NCBI GenBank assembly: GCA_046349515.1
Contig: JAXMCE010000008.1
Span: 105,082 to 169,081 of the forward strand
Source: JBGPGW01 sp046349515
GTDB lineage: Bacteria; Pseudomonadota; Alphaproteobacteria; CADEGL01
Length of the DNA: 64,000 nt
Reading direction: 5' to 3'
In this document: positions 28,507 to 37,439 of the stretch, in pieces
How positions within the stretch are numbered: position 1 is the stretch's first letter
Layout: each line of letters opens with the position of its first letter
Made by a program: the position numbers and the translations under genes
Notes under the pieces: model-generated
What the model saw: only the letters and a program-made list of their open reading frames with translations
Database searches by the model: none
What the model was told of the DNA's origin: nothing

Positions 28507-29544
28507 ATGAACGTCCGCCGCGACTTCCCCGACGCGATCGGCCATACGCCCCTCATCCGCCTGAGACGCGCCTCGGACGCGACGGGCTGCGAAATCTACG
28601 GCAAGGCCGAGTTCTTGAATCCCGGCTCCTCGGTCAAGGACCGCGCGGCGCTTTTCATCGTCAAGGACGCGGAGGCGCGGGGCGCGCTCAAGCCCGGCGG
28701 CGTCATCGTCGAAGGCACGGCCGGCAACACGGGCATCGGCCTGGCGCTCGTCGCCAACGCGCGCGGCTATCGCACGGTCATCGTCATCCCCGAGACACAG
28801 TCCCAAGAGAAGAAGGACATGCTGCGGCTCTGCGGCGCCGAGCTCGTCGAGGTCCCGGCCGTTCCCTACAAGAACCCCAACAACTACGTGCACGTCTCCC
28901 AACGCATCGCCGAGCAGCTGGCGAAGACGGAGAAGAACGGCGCCATCTGGGCGCAGCAATTCGACAATGTGGCCAACCGCCGCGCCCATATCGAGACGAC
29001 GGGGCCCGAGATCTGGCGCGAGACGGACGGCAAGGTCGACGGCTTCGTCTCGGCCGTCGGTACGGGCGGCACGCTCGGCGGCGTCAGCCTGTTCTTGAAG
29101 TCGAAGAAGCCGGACATACGCATCGCGCTGGCCGATCCCATGGGCGCCGCGCTTTACCACTACTACAAGCACGGCGAGCTCAAGAGCGAAGGCTCGTCCA
29201 TCACCGAAGGCATCGGCCAGGGCCGCATCACCAAGAACCTCGAAGGCGTCGCGATCGACGAGGCGTTCCAGATCCCCGATTCCGAGGCGCTGCCCTACAT
29301 CTTCGATCTCCTCGAGCACGAAGGCCTGTGCCTCGGCGGCTCGACCGGCATCAACGTCGCGGGCGCCGTGCGCCTGGCGAAGCAAATGGGACCGGGCCAC
29401 ACGATCGTCACCATCCTCGCGGATTACGGCACGCGCTACCAAAGCAAGCTGTTCAACCCTGCCTTCCTCAAGGAGAAGGGCCTGCCCGTGCCGGCATGGC
29501 TCGAGAGGCGCGGGCCGGGACTCACGATTCCCTTCGTGAGCTGA
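28507..29544 (+). CDS. cysK: Cysteine synthase family PLP enzyme
   Basis: 345 residues from ATG 28507 (GAGGAG six bases upstream; a GTG three bases earlier is also possible). PLP Schiff-base Lys44 lies in GSSVKDRA, the Asn loop in EGTAGNTGIGLA, and the phosphate loop in GTGGTLGG. The enzyme joins sulfide with O-acetylserine, or acts on a related beta-replacement substrate. It is slightly longer than E. coli CysK (323), with a C-terminal extension after PAFLKEKGLP. The downstream gene is a 3-mercaptopyruvate sulfurtransferase, supporting a sulfur role. Confidence 0.9.
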   Translation: MNVRRDFPDAIGHTPLIRLRRASDATGCEIYGKAEFLNPGSSVKDRAALFIVKDAEARGALKPGGVIVEGTAGNTGIGLALVANARGYRTVIVIPETQSQEKKDMLRLCGAELVEVPAVPYKNPNNYVHVSQRIAEQLAKTEKNGAIWAQQFDNVANRRAHIETTGPEIWRETDGKVDGFVSAVGTGGTLGGVSLFLKSKKPDIRIALADPMGAALYHYYKHGELKSEGSSITEGIGQGRITKNLEGVAIDEAFQIPDSEALPYIFDLLEHEGLCLGGSTGINVAGAVRLAKQMGPGHTIVTILADYGTRYQSKLFNPAFLKEKGLPVPAWLERRGPGLTIPFVS

Positions 29545-29576
29545 TATGAATTCGGGCATGCGGTGCATCGTCGTTC

Positions 29577-29692
29577 GGCCTCGATCTTCGACACGCTCAG
29601 GATGAGGCCCGATCTGCCGAAGGACATCGTTCGAGGCGGCGTTCGCGCAATTGCGACGATCGACCTCATGGCGAGCCCGTCGAACCATGAGG
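29577..29692. repeat. Paired-hairpin REP-like intergenic repeat, copy 3
   Basis: First arm pair imperfect: GGCCTCGATC at 29577-29586 against GATGAGGCC at 29601-29609, with the CACGCTCAG loop core kept. Second pair perfect for 8 bp: CCTCATGG 29664-29671 with CCATGAGG 29685-29692, loop with CCCGTCGAA. Unlike copies 1 and 2, about 54 bases separate the two hairpins. It lies between the cysK-type and sseA genes, so it may form structure in the operon mRNA. Confidence 0.72.
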
Positions 29693-29726
29693 CCAGGTTC
29701 CCATTCATCGCGTGGAGTGTCGGCTG

Positions 29727-30578
29727 ATGGCGGAAAAAACGCTCGACGGACTCGTCTCGACCGACTGGCTCGCGGGGCAACTCGGTGCGCGCGACCTCCG
29801 CGTTCTCGATGCGTCCTGGTACCTGCCGCAGATGAAGCGCGATCCCAAGGCCGAGTTCACGGAGCGGCACATACCGGGCGCGGTCTTCTTCGACATCGAC
29901 GCGATCTCGGACGCCTCGATCCCCCTCCCCCACATGCTGCCCACGCCCGAGCAGTTCGCGCGCCAAGTTGGCGCGCTCGGCGTCGGCGACGGCGACCGCA
30001 TCGTCTGTTATGACGGCGCGGGGCTGTTCAGCGCGGCGCGCGCCTGGTGGATGTTCCGCGCCATGGGACACGCCTCCGTCGCCGTGCTCGACGGCGGCCT
30101 GCCCAAATGGCTCGCCGAGTCGCGGCCGACCGAGAGCGGTGCCGCGAATCCCACGCCGCGCACCTTCACGCCCCGTCCCAACCGGTCGCTCGTCCGCGAC
30201 ATCGACGCCGTGCGCGCGAATATCGCGAGCAAGCGAGAGCAGGTGCTGGACGCGCGCTCGCACGGCCGCTTCAACGCGACGGAGCCCGAGCCGCGCCCCG
30301 GCATGCGCGGCGGCCATATCCCGGGCGCCTTCAATCTTCCCTATGGCGAGCTCGTGGATCCGAAGACGGGCACCGTCCTGCCGCCCATCATCCTCGAGGC
30401 GCGGTTCAAGGCCGCCGGCCTCGACCTTACGAAGCCGGTCGTCACGAGCTGCGGCTCCGGCATCTCGGCCAGCTCCCTCGCTCTCGGCCTCTATCTCATC
30501 GGCCGCAAGGACGTCGCCGTCTATGACGGGTCGTGGACCGAGTGGGGCGGCCGCGCCGACACGCCCATCGAGACATGA
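29727..30578 (+). CDS. sseA: 3-mercaptopyruvate sulfurtransferase (two-rhodanese)
   Basis: 283 residues, the standard length. It has an N-terminal inactive rhodanese domain (VLDASWYLP, HIPGAVFFDID) and a C-terminal active one with Cys242 in VTSCGSGISA; CGSG[VI][ST] is the mercaptopyruvate rather than thiosulfate type. It transfers sulfane sulfur from 3-mercaptopyruvate to an acceptor and can release sulfide. ATG 29727 is chosen; a GTG at 29712 would add five residues. Its stop overlaps the next gene as ATGA, and it follows cysK after a hairpin repeat. Confidence 0.92.
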   Translation: MAEKTLDGLVSTDWLAGQLGARDLRVLDASWYLPQMKRDPKAEFTERHIPGAVFFDIDAISDASIPLPHMLPTPEQFARQVGALGVGDGDRIVCYDGAGLFSAARAWWMFRAMGHASVAVLDGGLPKWLAESRPTESGAANPTPRTFTPRPNRSLVRDIDAVRANIASKREQVLDARSHGRFNATEPEPRPGMRGGHIPGAFNLPYGELVDPKTGTVLPPIILEARFKAAGLDLTKPVVTSCGSGISASSLALGLYLIGRKDVAVYDGSWTEWGGRADTPIET

Positions 30579-31009
30579 GCGGCGCGATCCGCCCCTTCCG
30601 CGACGAGGACCTTGCGGCGGTGGTCGCGCTTTGGCGCGTCTCGAACCTGACCGTGCCCCACAACGATCCCGTCCAGGACATCGCGTTCTGCCGAAGAAGC
30701 GGCCACGGCGAAGTGCTCCTCGGCGAGGAGGACGGCACCATCGTCGCCTCGGTCATGGTCGGCCATGACGGACACCGCGGCTGGGTCTACTACGTCGCGG
30801 TCGAGCCGTCGCGGCGCGGAGCCGGCTGGGGCCGGCGGATCATGGACGCGGCCGAGGCATGGTTGAGGAGCCGCGGCGTGCGCAAGATGGAGTTCATGAT
30901 CCGCAACTCGAATATCGCCGTGCGCGAGTTCTACGCCCACCTCGGCTACAAGGAGGAGCCGGTCGCCGTCATGTCGCGCTGGCTCGACGGGACTCGCGTG
31001 CGGCCATGA
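30575..31009 (+). CDS. GNAT-family acetyltransferase
   Basis: 144 residues, single GNAT domain. The acetyl-CoA loop is in VAVEPSRRGAGWGRRIMDAAE (R/Q-x-x-G-x-G/A type, here RRGAGWG), and the C-terminal NSNIAVREFYAHLGY is the typical beta5-alpha4 segment. It resembles YpeA-type acetyltransferases, for which the target is not known. Its start overlaps the sseA stop (ATGA) and its stop overlaps the next GNAT gene (ATGA), so it is translationally coupled in the cysK-sseA operon. Confidence 0.88.
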   Translation: MSGAIRPFRDEDLAAVVALWRVSNLTVPHNDPVQDIAFCRRSGHGEVLLGEEDGTIVASVMVGHDGHRGWVYYVAVEPSRRGAGWGRRIMDAAEAWLRSRGVRKMEFMIRNSNIAVREFYAHLGYKEEPVAVMSRWLDGTRVRP

Positions 31010-31578
31010 CGGACGCGCCCGCGGGCCAGCTCAAAATGGTGCTCACCTTCCTCGAGATGCGGGCGCCGCCGGCGGCCGCCTCCGTCCATCCGCCGATCGG
31101 GCACAAGGTGGCGCTCCTTCGCGCCGAGCGGCCGACCCTTTCCTTCTATCGCTATCTCTACAACACGGTCGGCGAGAAGTGGCTGTGGTACGAGCGGCGC
31201 ATGCTCGACGACGCGGCGCTCGGCGCGATCATCCACGACCCCAAGGTCGAGATCCTGGTCCTCTACGTCGACGGCGTGCCCGCCGGCTACGGCGAGCTCG
31301 ACCGGCGGCTGGCGGACGAGGTCGAGCTCGCGCTGTTCGGACTCGTGCCCGACTTCATCGGCCGCGGCTTCGGGCGCTACTTCATGGCGGCCGCGGTCGA
31401 CGCGGCCTGGCGCGGCGGGCCGAGCCGCGTGTGGCTGCATAGCTGCAACTTCGACCACCCGAAGGCGCTCCAGGCCTATCAGCGCGCGGGCTTCGTTCCC
31501 TACAAGCAGGACGTCCAGATGATCGACGACCCGCGTCGCACGGGCCTCATCCCGCCGCATGTCGAGGTGCGCGGGTGA
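31006..31578 (+). CDS. GNAT-family acetyltransferase
   Basis: 190 residues. The first part (FYRYLYNTVGEKWLWYERR) is typical of a GNAT subgroup annotated only as N-acetyltransferase, which also carries the VLYVDGVPAGYGELDRR strand. The acetyl-CoA site is in FIGRGFGRYFM, and NFDHPKALQAYQRAGF closes the domain. It is unrelated in detail to the preceding GNAT, so this is not a recent tandem duplication. ATGA start overlap and GTGA stop overlap place it mid-operon. Target unknown. Confidence 0.85.
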   Translation: MTDAPAGQLKMVLTFLEMRAPPAAASVHPPIGHKVALLRAERPTLSFYRYLYNTVGEKWLWYERRMLDDAALGAIIHDPKVEILVLYVDGVPAGYGELDRRLADEVELALFGLVPDFIGRGFGRYFMAAAVDAAWRGGPSRVWLHSCNFDHPKALQAYQRAGFVPYKQDVQMIDDPRRTGLIPPHVEVRG

Positions 31579-32465
31579 CGGACGGCAACCCTCACGCCCC
31601 GCACAACCACGGCATCGACGCGCTGCTCCCGGCGGAGATGGCCGTGCGCGCCGAGGAGATCGGCGTCGCCAAGACGCGGCAGGAGGCGTCGCGCCTCTTC
31701 GTGCTGGCCATCCTCGCGGGCGCCTTCATCGGACTCGGCGCGATGTTCGCGACCACGGTCATGGCCGACACGATCGGCATTCTGCCGTTCGGCTTGAAGC
31801 GCATGCTGGCTGGGTTTGTCTTCGCGCTCGGCCTCATCCTCGTGATCCTCGGCGGGGCCGAGCTCTTCACTGGCAACACGCTCATGGTCATGGCCTGGGC
31901 CGCGCGGAAGGTGCGGCTCAGCGAGATGTTGCGCGCCTGGGCCATCGTCTATCTCGGCAATTTCGCGGGCGCCATCGGCACGGCCGCCCTCGTCTTCCTT
32001 TCGGGCCAGTACCTCTCCGGCCACGGCAACGTCGCGGCCGTCGCCATCACGCTCGCCGAGGGCAAGGCGACGCTCCCCTTCGACCAAGCCCTCTTCCTCG
32101 GCATCCTCTGCAACGTGCTGGTGTGCCTTGCGGTGTGGCTCAGCCTCGGCGCGCGCACGACGGCCGACAAGGTGCTGGCCGTCATTTTCCCGGTCGCGGC
32201 GTTCGTCGCGGCCGGATTCGAGCACTCGGTCGCCAACATGTACCTCATCCCCCTGGGCCTCTTCATGAAGGCCTGGGCACCGGCGACGCTCTGGCCCGAT
32301 GCCGGCATCGACCCCGCCGCGCTCGCGCAACTGACCTGGGCGAATTTCTTCGAGAGCCTCGTGCCCGTCACGATCGGCAATGTGATCGGCGGCGGCGGGC
32401 TCGTGGGCGGCGTCTACTGGTTCGTCTATCTGCGTCCGCGTGGCAAGACATCGCCGCAGCCCTAA
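31575..32465 (+). CDS. Formate/nitrite transporter (FNT) family channel
   Basis: 296 residues, GTG start overlapping the preceding stop (GTGA). Six membrane segments are seen, with the FNT signatures AELFTGN and GNVIGGGGLVGG and the central-pore His217 in GFEHSVANMY. FNT pentamers conduct formate, nitrite, lactate or hydrosulfide. The operon partners (cysteine synthase, mercaptopyruvate sulfurtransferase) make a hydrosulfide or small thio-anion role worth considering, but this is inference; plain formate/nitrite transport is equally allowed by sequence. Confidence 0.88.
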   Translation: MTDGNPHAPHNHGIDALLPAEMAVRAEEIGVAKTRQEASRLFVLAILAGAFIGLGAMFATTVMADTIGILPFGLKRMLAGFVFALGLILVILGGAELFTGNTLMVMAWAARKVRLSEMLRAWAIVYLGNFAGAIGTAALVFLSGQYLSGHGNVAAVAITLAEGKATLPFDQALFLGILCNVLVCLAVWLSLGARTTADKVLAVIFPVAAFVAAGFEHSVANMYLIPLGLFMKAWAPATLWPDAGIDPAALAQLTWANFFESLVPVTIGNVIGGGGLVGGVYWFVYLRPRGKTSPQP

Positions 32466-32667
32466 TCGCTTTCACGACAACGGTCTCCCGCCCGAAGCTG
32501 CCACGCGGACAGGTGCGCTCGCCCATCCCCGCGCGCCGTTAACCACGGCGAATGCGCGCGCATCTTTGCCGGTCCTTAACGCTCGTCGCGTAAGAGAAGG
32601 CTAGGGTCGCGCCGAGCGCGCGTCCCCCGTTCCCCTCAACGCCCGATCAGCGAAGGACGCCTGCGCA

Positions 32668-34920
32668 ATGTCGCTCAATGCCAAGACCTTGACCTGGACC
32701 GAGGACGAGTCCGGCGCGGCCCACGGCGAGACGATCGCCCGCGCCGATGTCTTCGCGCACCGGGCCGGCCCGTTCGATGCGCTCGCCGCGACGGCGGGCG
32801 GACAAGGCCGCCATGGCGGCGATGGCGCCTTCACGCCTGCCATGGGCCCCGCCGCGGCGCTCGCGCCGTCCGACCCCTATTACGGCAGCCAATGGCACCT
32901 CAAGGGCACGTACGGAATCAACGTTTCGGCCGTCTGGAACGACTACTCGGGGCATGGGATCAAGGTCGGCCTCGTCGATGACGGCGTGAACTATCTGCAC
33001 CGCGACCTGGCTCCCAACTATCGCACCGACCTCGACTACGACGCCCGCGACAAGGATTCCGATGCCTTCGCGAGCGCATCCGGCGACAACCACGGCACGA
33101 CCGTCGCGGGCACGGTCGGGGCCGCCGCGGGAAATGGCTATGGCGGGGTCGGGGTCGCCTGGGGCGCGGACCTCATCGGCTTCCGCATGGGCTACGGTGC
33201 CGCCGGCTCGACGGCCCAGATCCTCGACGACTTCAAGCACCAATCTGCCGTCGATATTTCAAATAACAGTTGGGGTTATAGCGGATTTTTCACCGATAAC
33301 TTCAAATCAGCCGCCTTCGCTCCCATCGGCCAGGCCATGGCGGACGATGCGCATTTTGGCCGCGGCGGCCTCGGCACCGTCTTCGTCTTCGCCGCCGGCA
33401 ACGACCGCGCGACGGGCAACGACGTCAACTACCACGACTTCCAGAACTCGCCCTATGCGATCGCGGCGGCGGCGACCGATTCGACCGGCCATGTCGCATC
33501 CTTCAGCACGCCGGGTGCCGCCGTCCTCGTCGCGGCGCCGGGCGTCGGCATCATCACGACCGACCAGCAGGGCGCCCTCGGCTACGTCAACGGCGACTTC
33601 GCGTCCGTGAGCGGCACGTCTTTCTCGGCCCCCATCGTCTCGGGCGTCGTCGCGCTCATGCTCGAGGCCAACCACAATCTCGGCTACCGCGACGTGCAGG
33701 AGATCCTGGCCTACTCGGCCTCCAAACCCCCGGGCTTCTCGACGGGTGCCGAGACCAACCACGCGACGACCTGGAACGGCGGTGGGCTCACGGTCAACAA
33801 CGACATCGGCTTCGGCCTCGTCGACGCGCACGCGGCCGTGCGATTGGCCGAGACCTGGACGCAACAAAGCACCTTCGCCAACATCGCGTCCCACCGCGCC
33901 TATATCGACGACCCGAAGCCCGACATCGCCATCCCGGACGCGACAGGCGGCTCGGTCAGCCGCACGATCAAGGTCACCGACCCCGTCGATTCAAAACTCG
34001 TCATCGACCGCGTCGAGGTGTCGCTCGACATCACCCACAGCTGGATCGGCGATCTGACCGTCACCCTCACCCATGACGGCCAGACGATGAGCACGCTGGT
34101 CAACCACCCGGGCGTCAGCGCGACGAGCACCTACGGCTCTGCCCAGCATGACATCAAGGCCGTGCTCGACAGCGTGCAGTTCTGGGGCGAGGAGGCCGGA
34201 GGCAGCTGGACCCTCAAGGTCACGGACACGGTCCACGGCGACGTCGGCACGCTCAACGCCTGGTCGCTCAACTTCATCGGCGACGCGGGCAGCGCCAACG
34301 ACACCTATGTCTACACGGACTGGTTCCACACGGTCGCCTCGGATCCGACTCGGGCTCTCCTCAGCGACACGGACGGCGGCTACGACACGATCAACCTCGC
34401 GGCCGTCTCGACCAATGTGAACTTGAGCCTCGCAGGCGGACAAAGCCTCGCCGACGGCGCATCCTTCAAGGTCGTCGACAACACGATCGAACGCGCGTTC
34501 CTCGGCGACGGCAACGACACCGTCACGGGCAACGCGCTCGACAATGCGCTCTACGGCGGACGGGGCAACGACACGTTGATGGGCGGGGCCGGCAACGACA
34601 CTCTCGTCGGCGGGCCCGGTGCCGACAAGCTCACGGGCGGCGCCGGCAAGGATGTCTTCGAGTTCGATTCCCTCAAGGATTCGGGCGACACCATCACGGA
34701 TTTCAGCGCGGGCGACACTGTGAATGTCCACAACCTCATGGCCGCGGCCGGCTCCTCCGCCCAATGGAGCGAGCAAGTCATCAATGCCAACAACAACGGC
34801 ATTGCCGATGTCGCGATCTTCGTCGACCCGGACGGTGCGAAGGGTGCGGCGGCTCCAGTGCAAGTCGTGACCGTCCTCGATCACGCGCCGCTTGCCGTCG
34901 GCACCGAGTTCGTGATCTGA
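32668..34920 (+). CDS. Secreted subtilisin-like protease with P-domain and RTX repeats
   Basis: 750 residues. The S8 catalytic triad is Asp104 (VGLVDDGV), His142 (GDNHGTTVAGT) and Ser318 (SGTSFSAP). A proprotein-convertase P-domain (about 420-535, DITHSWIGDLTVTLTHDG) follows, then nonapeptide RTX Ca2+ repeats (GGRGNDTLMGGAGNDTLVGG, about 612-665) and a C-terminal secretion region ending HAPLAVGTEFVI. No N-terminal signal peptide is seen, consistent with type I secretion; no ABC/HlyD/TolC genes are adjacent. Codons at 33240-33310 (DISNNSWGYSGFF) are AT-richer than the rest. Confidence 0.93.
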   Translation: MSLNAKTLTWTEDESGAAHGETIARADVFAHRAGPFDALAATAGGQGRHGGDGAFTPAMGPAAALAPSDPYYGSQWHLKGTYGINVSAVWNDYSGHGIKVGLVDDGVNYLHRDLAPNYRTDLDYDARDKDSDAFASASGDNHGTTVAGTVGAAAGNGYGGVGVAWGADLIGFRMGYGAAGSTAQILDDFKHQSAVDISNNSWGYSGFFTDNFKSAAFAPIGQAMADDAHFGRGGLGTVFVFAAGNDRATGNDVNYHDFQNSPYAIAAAATDSTGHVASFSTPGAAVLVAAPGVGIITTDQQGALGYVNGDFASVSGTSFSAPIVSGVVALMLEANHNLGYRDVQEILAYSASKPPGFSTGAETNHATTWNGGGLTVNNDIGFGLVDAHAAVRLAETWTQQSTFANIASHRAYIDDPKPDIAIPDATGGSVSRTIKVTDPVDSKLVIDRVEVSLDITHSWIGDLTVTLTHDGQTMSTLVNHPGVSATSTYGSAQHDIKAVLDSVQFWGEEAGGSWTLKVTDTVHGDVGTLNAWSLNFIGDAGSANDTYVYTDWFHTVASDPTRALLSDTDGGYDTINLAAVSTNVNLSLAGGQSLADGASFKVVDNTIERAFLGDGNDTVTGNALDNALYGGRGNDTLMGGAGNDTLVGGPGADKLTGGAGKDVFEFDSLKDSGDTITDFSAGDTVNVHNLMAAAGSSAQWSEQVINANNNGIADVAIFVDPDGAKGAAAPVQVVTVLDHAPLAVGTEFVI

Positions 34921-34948
34921 GCCTGATCTGCGACTGAAACCGATCCTG

Positions 34949-34980
34949 CGGCGGGCCGCCTCGCGCGGACCGGCCCGCCG
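34949..34980. terminator. Stem-loop between convergent protease and aapP genes
   Basis: Perfect 10-bp inverted repeat CGGCGGGCCG (34949-34958) and CGGCCCGCCG (34971-34980) with a 12-base loop, in the 74-base gap between the convergent protease and aapP genes. It could terminate both transcripts. There is no T-run on either side, so classical intrinsic termination is not certain. Confidence 0.5.
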
Positions 34981-34994
34981 ATCACGCAAGGCGC

Positions 34995-35762
34995 CTAGTG
35001 GTGGAGGATCTGCGACAGGAAGAGGCGCGTCCGCTCCGACTTCGGATTGTTGAAGAACTCCTCCGGCGCCGCCTGCTCCACGATCTCGCCCTTGTCCATG
35101 AAGAGAATGCGGTTCGCGACCGTGCGCGCGAAGCCCATCTCGTGCGTGACGCAGACCATGGTCATGCCCGACTCCGCGAGCTCAACCATGACCTCGAGCA
35201 CCTCCTTGATCATCTCGGGATCGAGCGCCGAGGTCGGCTCGTCGAACAGCATGACCTTGGGGTTCATGCAGAGGGCGCGGGCGATCGCGACGCGCTGCTG
35301 CTGGCCGCCCGAGAGCTGACCCGGGTACTTCGAGGCCTGCTCGGGGATGCGCACGCGCTCGAGGTACTTGATGGCCGCCGCCTCGGCCTCCCGCTTCGGT
35401 ATCTTCCTCACCCAAATGGGCGCCAGGGTCAGGTTGTCGAGCACGGTCAGGTGCGGAAAGAGATTGAACTGCTGGAACACCATGCCGACCTCGCGGCGGA
35501 TGGCGTCGATCTGCTTCAGATCGTTGGTGAGCTCGATACCCTCGACGACGATTTTGCCCTGCTGATGCTCCTCGAGCCGGTTGATGCAGCGGATCATCGT
35601 CGACTTGCCGGAGCCCGACGGCCCGCAGACGACGATGCGCTCGCCCCTGTGCACGGTCAGGTTGATGTCCTTCAGCACATGGAACTGGCCGTACCATTTG
35701 TGGACGCCCGACATCTGGATCATGACGTCGTCTGCGGCGTCGCGGGCGGCAGCTTGGCTCAT
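34995..35762 (-). CDS. aapP: General L-amino-acid ABC transporter ATP-binding protein AapP
   Basis: 255 residues. Walker A GPSGSGKST, Q-loop in GMVFQQFNLFPH, signature LSGGQQQR, Walker B VMLFDEPTS and the switch His in CVTHEMGFA all match polar-amino-acid (GlnQ/AapP) ATPases. With AapJ, AapQ and AapM it drives uptake, and partly efflux, of many L-amino acids. It is the last gene of the aap group but is separated from aapM by an unrelated membrane-protein gene, with 10 bases between that gene and aapP. Confidence 0.95.
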   Translation of the reverse strand: MSQAAARDAADDVMIQMSGVHKWYGQFHVLKDINLTVHRGERIVVCGPSGSGKSTMIRCINRLEEHQQGKIVVEGIELTNDLKQIDAIRREVGMVFQQFNLFPHLTVLDNLTLAPIWVRKIPKREAEAAAIKYLERVRIPEQASKYPGQLSGGQQQRVAIARALCMNPKVMLFDEPTSALDPEMIKEVLEVMVELAESGMTMVCVTHEMGFARTVANRILFMDKGEIVEQAAPEEFFNNPKSERTRLFLSQILHH

Positions 35763-35772
35763 GGAAGTCTCC

Positions 35773-36318
35773 CTAATACTTCGCGGCCTTGGGCAGGTGC
35801 GGATCTGCGCCGGTAATCACCTCGCGCACGAACGCACCGGCGGGCGAGACGCGCTTTCGGGTCGTCACGTTGATGCGCGCAGAACGCAGGACATAGGTTA
35901 ACCAAGCCGCCATGAAGATCATCGTCGGGATGGACGACATATTCGCCTTGGCATCCACAAACAGCGACACAACTGTCAGCACCAGCCCGATCCCGAAAAG
36001 GATGAGGAAATGCCGCTGGAAACTTTCCCGCGCCTGCCAGAGTCGCGTCATCACAAAAAATTTATAACCCGCATAGGGGCTGATAAGGAGAGCTGCCACT
36101 AACCCGACGGCGACGTCTTGGACCACGGCGATGACGATTTCAGCGATATCCTTCAACACACTGATAACGATGAGAGCCCCGAGGATCATCGCCCAACCCT
36201 CCGCGCCGTAGAGCGGGTGGCGCTTCGCCGCTTCCCCGTCGAGATAAACCCAGTCGACGTCCCGCTTCACGATGTCCGCTTCGGTGAGCCGGTCCGGCAT
36301 GTCTCTTGGCGTGGCCAC
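35773..36318 (-). CDS. Unrecognised membrane protein inside the aap operon
   Basis: 181 residues, family not recognised. The N-terminal 40 residues are charged (RLTEADIVKRDVDWVYLDGEAAKRHPLYG). Hydrophobic segments follow at about 42-60, 66-86, 104-123 and 129-146, so three to four membrane passes, and the tail is basic (RINVTTRKRVSPAGAF). It sits between aapM (15 bases) and aapP (10 bases) on the same strand, so is almost surely co-transcribed. About 35880-36180 is visibly AT-richer than the flanking transporter genes, suggesting later acquisition. It could be an accessory subunit or a passenger. Confidence 0.78.
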   Translation of the reverse strand: MATPRDMPDRLTEADIVKRDVDWVYLDGEAAKRHPLYGAEGWAMILGALIVISVLKDIAEIVIAVVQDVAVGLVAALLISPYAGYKFFVMTRLWQARESFQRHFLILFGIGLVLTVVSLFVDAKANMSSIPTMIFMAAWLTYVLRSARINVTTRKRVSPAGAFVREVITGADPHLPKAAKY

Positions 36319-36333
36319 GACGTTACTCTTCTC

Positions 36334-37437
36334 TCAGCGCCGCGTGCCCGAGCGCAGCTCGCACTCGAGGTGCTGGCTGTACTTCGACATGAAGAAGCAG
36401 AAGCAGAAATAGATGAGAGCGACGAAAACGTAGCCTTCGATGAAGAAGGCGCGCCAGTTGGGATCGGCGATCGCTTGCTTCGTCGCGAGCAGAAGGTCGG
36501 TCAAGCTCACGATCGCGACGAGCGAGGTGTCCTTGAACATGCCGATGAAGGTGTTGACGATGGGCGGGATGACCGCGCGGATGGCTTGCGGCAGCACGAT
36601 CTTCCGCATCGACTGCCAGTAGCCGAGCCCGAGCGCCTGGGCCGCCTCGACCTGGCCCTTGGGGATCGCCTGCAGGCCGCCGCGGATGACCTCGGCGAGA
36701 TAGGCGGCCGTGAACATGATGATCGCGACTTGCGCGCGCAGAAGCGCGTTGATCTTCATGCCGGTCGGCAAGAACAGCGGCAGCATGAAGGACGCCATGA
36801 ACAAGAGGCTGATCAGCGGCACGCCGCGGATGAGCTCGATATAGGCGACCGAGGCCGCGCGGATCACCGGCATGTGGGAGCGCCGCCCGAGCGCGAGCAA
36901 GATCGACAGCGGAAACGCGACGACGATGCCGACGATCGCGAGGATGAGCGTCAAGGGCAGCCCGCCCCAAAGGCTGGTCTCGACCGGCGTGAGCCCTAGG
37001 ATCCCACCCCACATGAGCAGGCCGAAGGCGGCAAGCCCCGCGAGCCACACGCCGCCGAGCCAGGCGCGCCAGAAGCGGCGATTGCAACTGACCGCCACCG
37101 TCGCGATGAGAACCGCAACCGCGAGGATCGGGCGCCATTGCTCGGCGATGGGATAGCGCCCGAAGAAGATGAGGTGGTACTTCTCGCGGATGAAGGCCCA
37201 GCAGGCGCCGTCCGCGGCCTTGCACGCCTCGGGCGATACCTTCCCCCACACGGCGTCGAGGAACGCCCACTCGACGATGGGCGGGACGACCAGCGCAAGC
37301 GCGACGAGCGCGGCGATGGTGAGGATGCCGCTCGAGACGCTGCTGAAAAGGTTGGCGCGCACCCAACTAAGAACGCCGGTGCCGGATGGCGGCGGCAGGT
37401 CCCGGGTTCCGGCGGACGTGTCGGCCTCGCTCGCCAT
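36334..37437 (-). CDS. aapM: General L-amino-acid ABC transporter permease AapM
   Basis: 367 residues from ATG 37437, two bases after the aapQ stop; a longer frame to 37539 overlaps aapQ and was rejected. Several membrane segments and the permease EAA-type loop (QVEAAQALGLGYWQSMRKIVLPQA) identify a polar-amino-acid permease, and ELIRGVPLI is the HisM/AapM signature. A large periplasmic insert near residues 60-95 (SPEACKAADGACWAFIRE) is usual for AapM. It pairs with AapQ as the membrane channel. Confidence 0.93.
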   Translation of the reverse strand: MASEADTSAGTRDLPPPSGTGVLSWVRANLFSSVSSGILTIAALVALALVVPPIVEWAFLDAVWGKVSPEACKAADGACWAFIREKYHLIFFGRYPIAEQWRPILAVAVLIATVAVSCNRRFWRAWLGGVWLAGLAAFGLLMWGGILGLTPVETSLWGGLPLTLILAIVGIVVAFPLSILLALGRRSHMPVIRAASVAYIELIRGVPLISLLFMASFMLPLFLPTGMKINALLRAQVAIIMFTAAYLAEVIRGGLQAIPKGQVEAAQALGLGYWQSMRKIVLPQAIRAVIPPIVNTFIGMFKDTSLVAIVSLTDLLLATKQAIADPNWRAFFIEGYVFVALIYFCFCFFMSKYSQHLECELRSGTRR

Positions 37438-37439
37438 CG

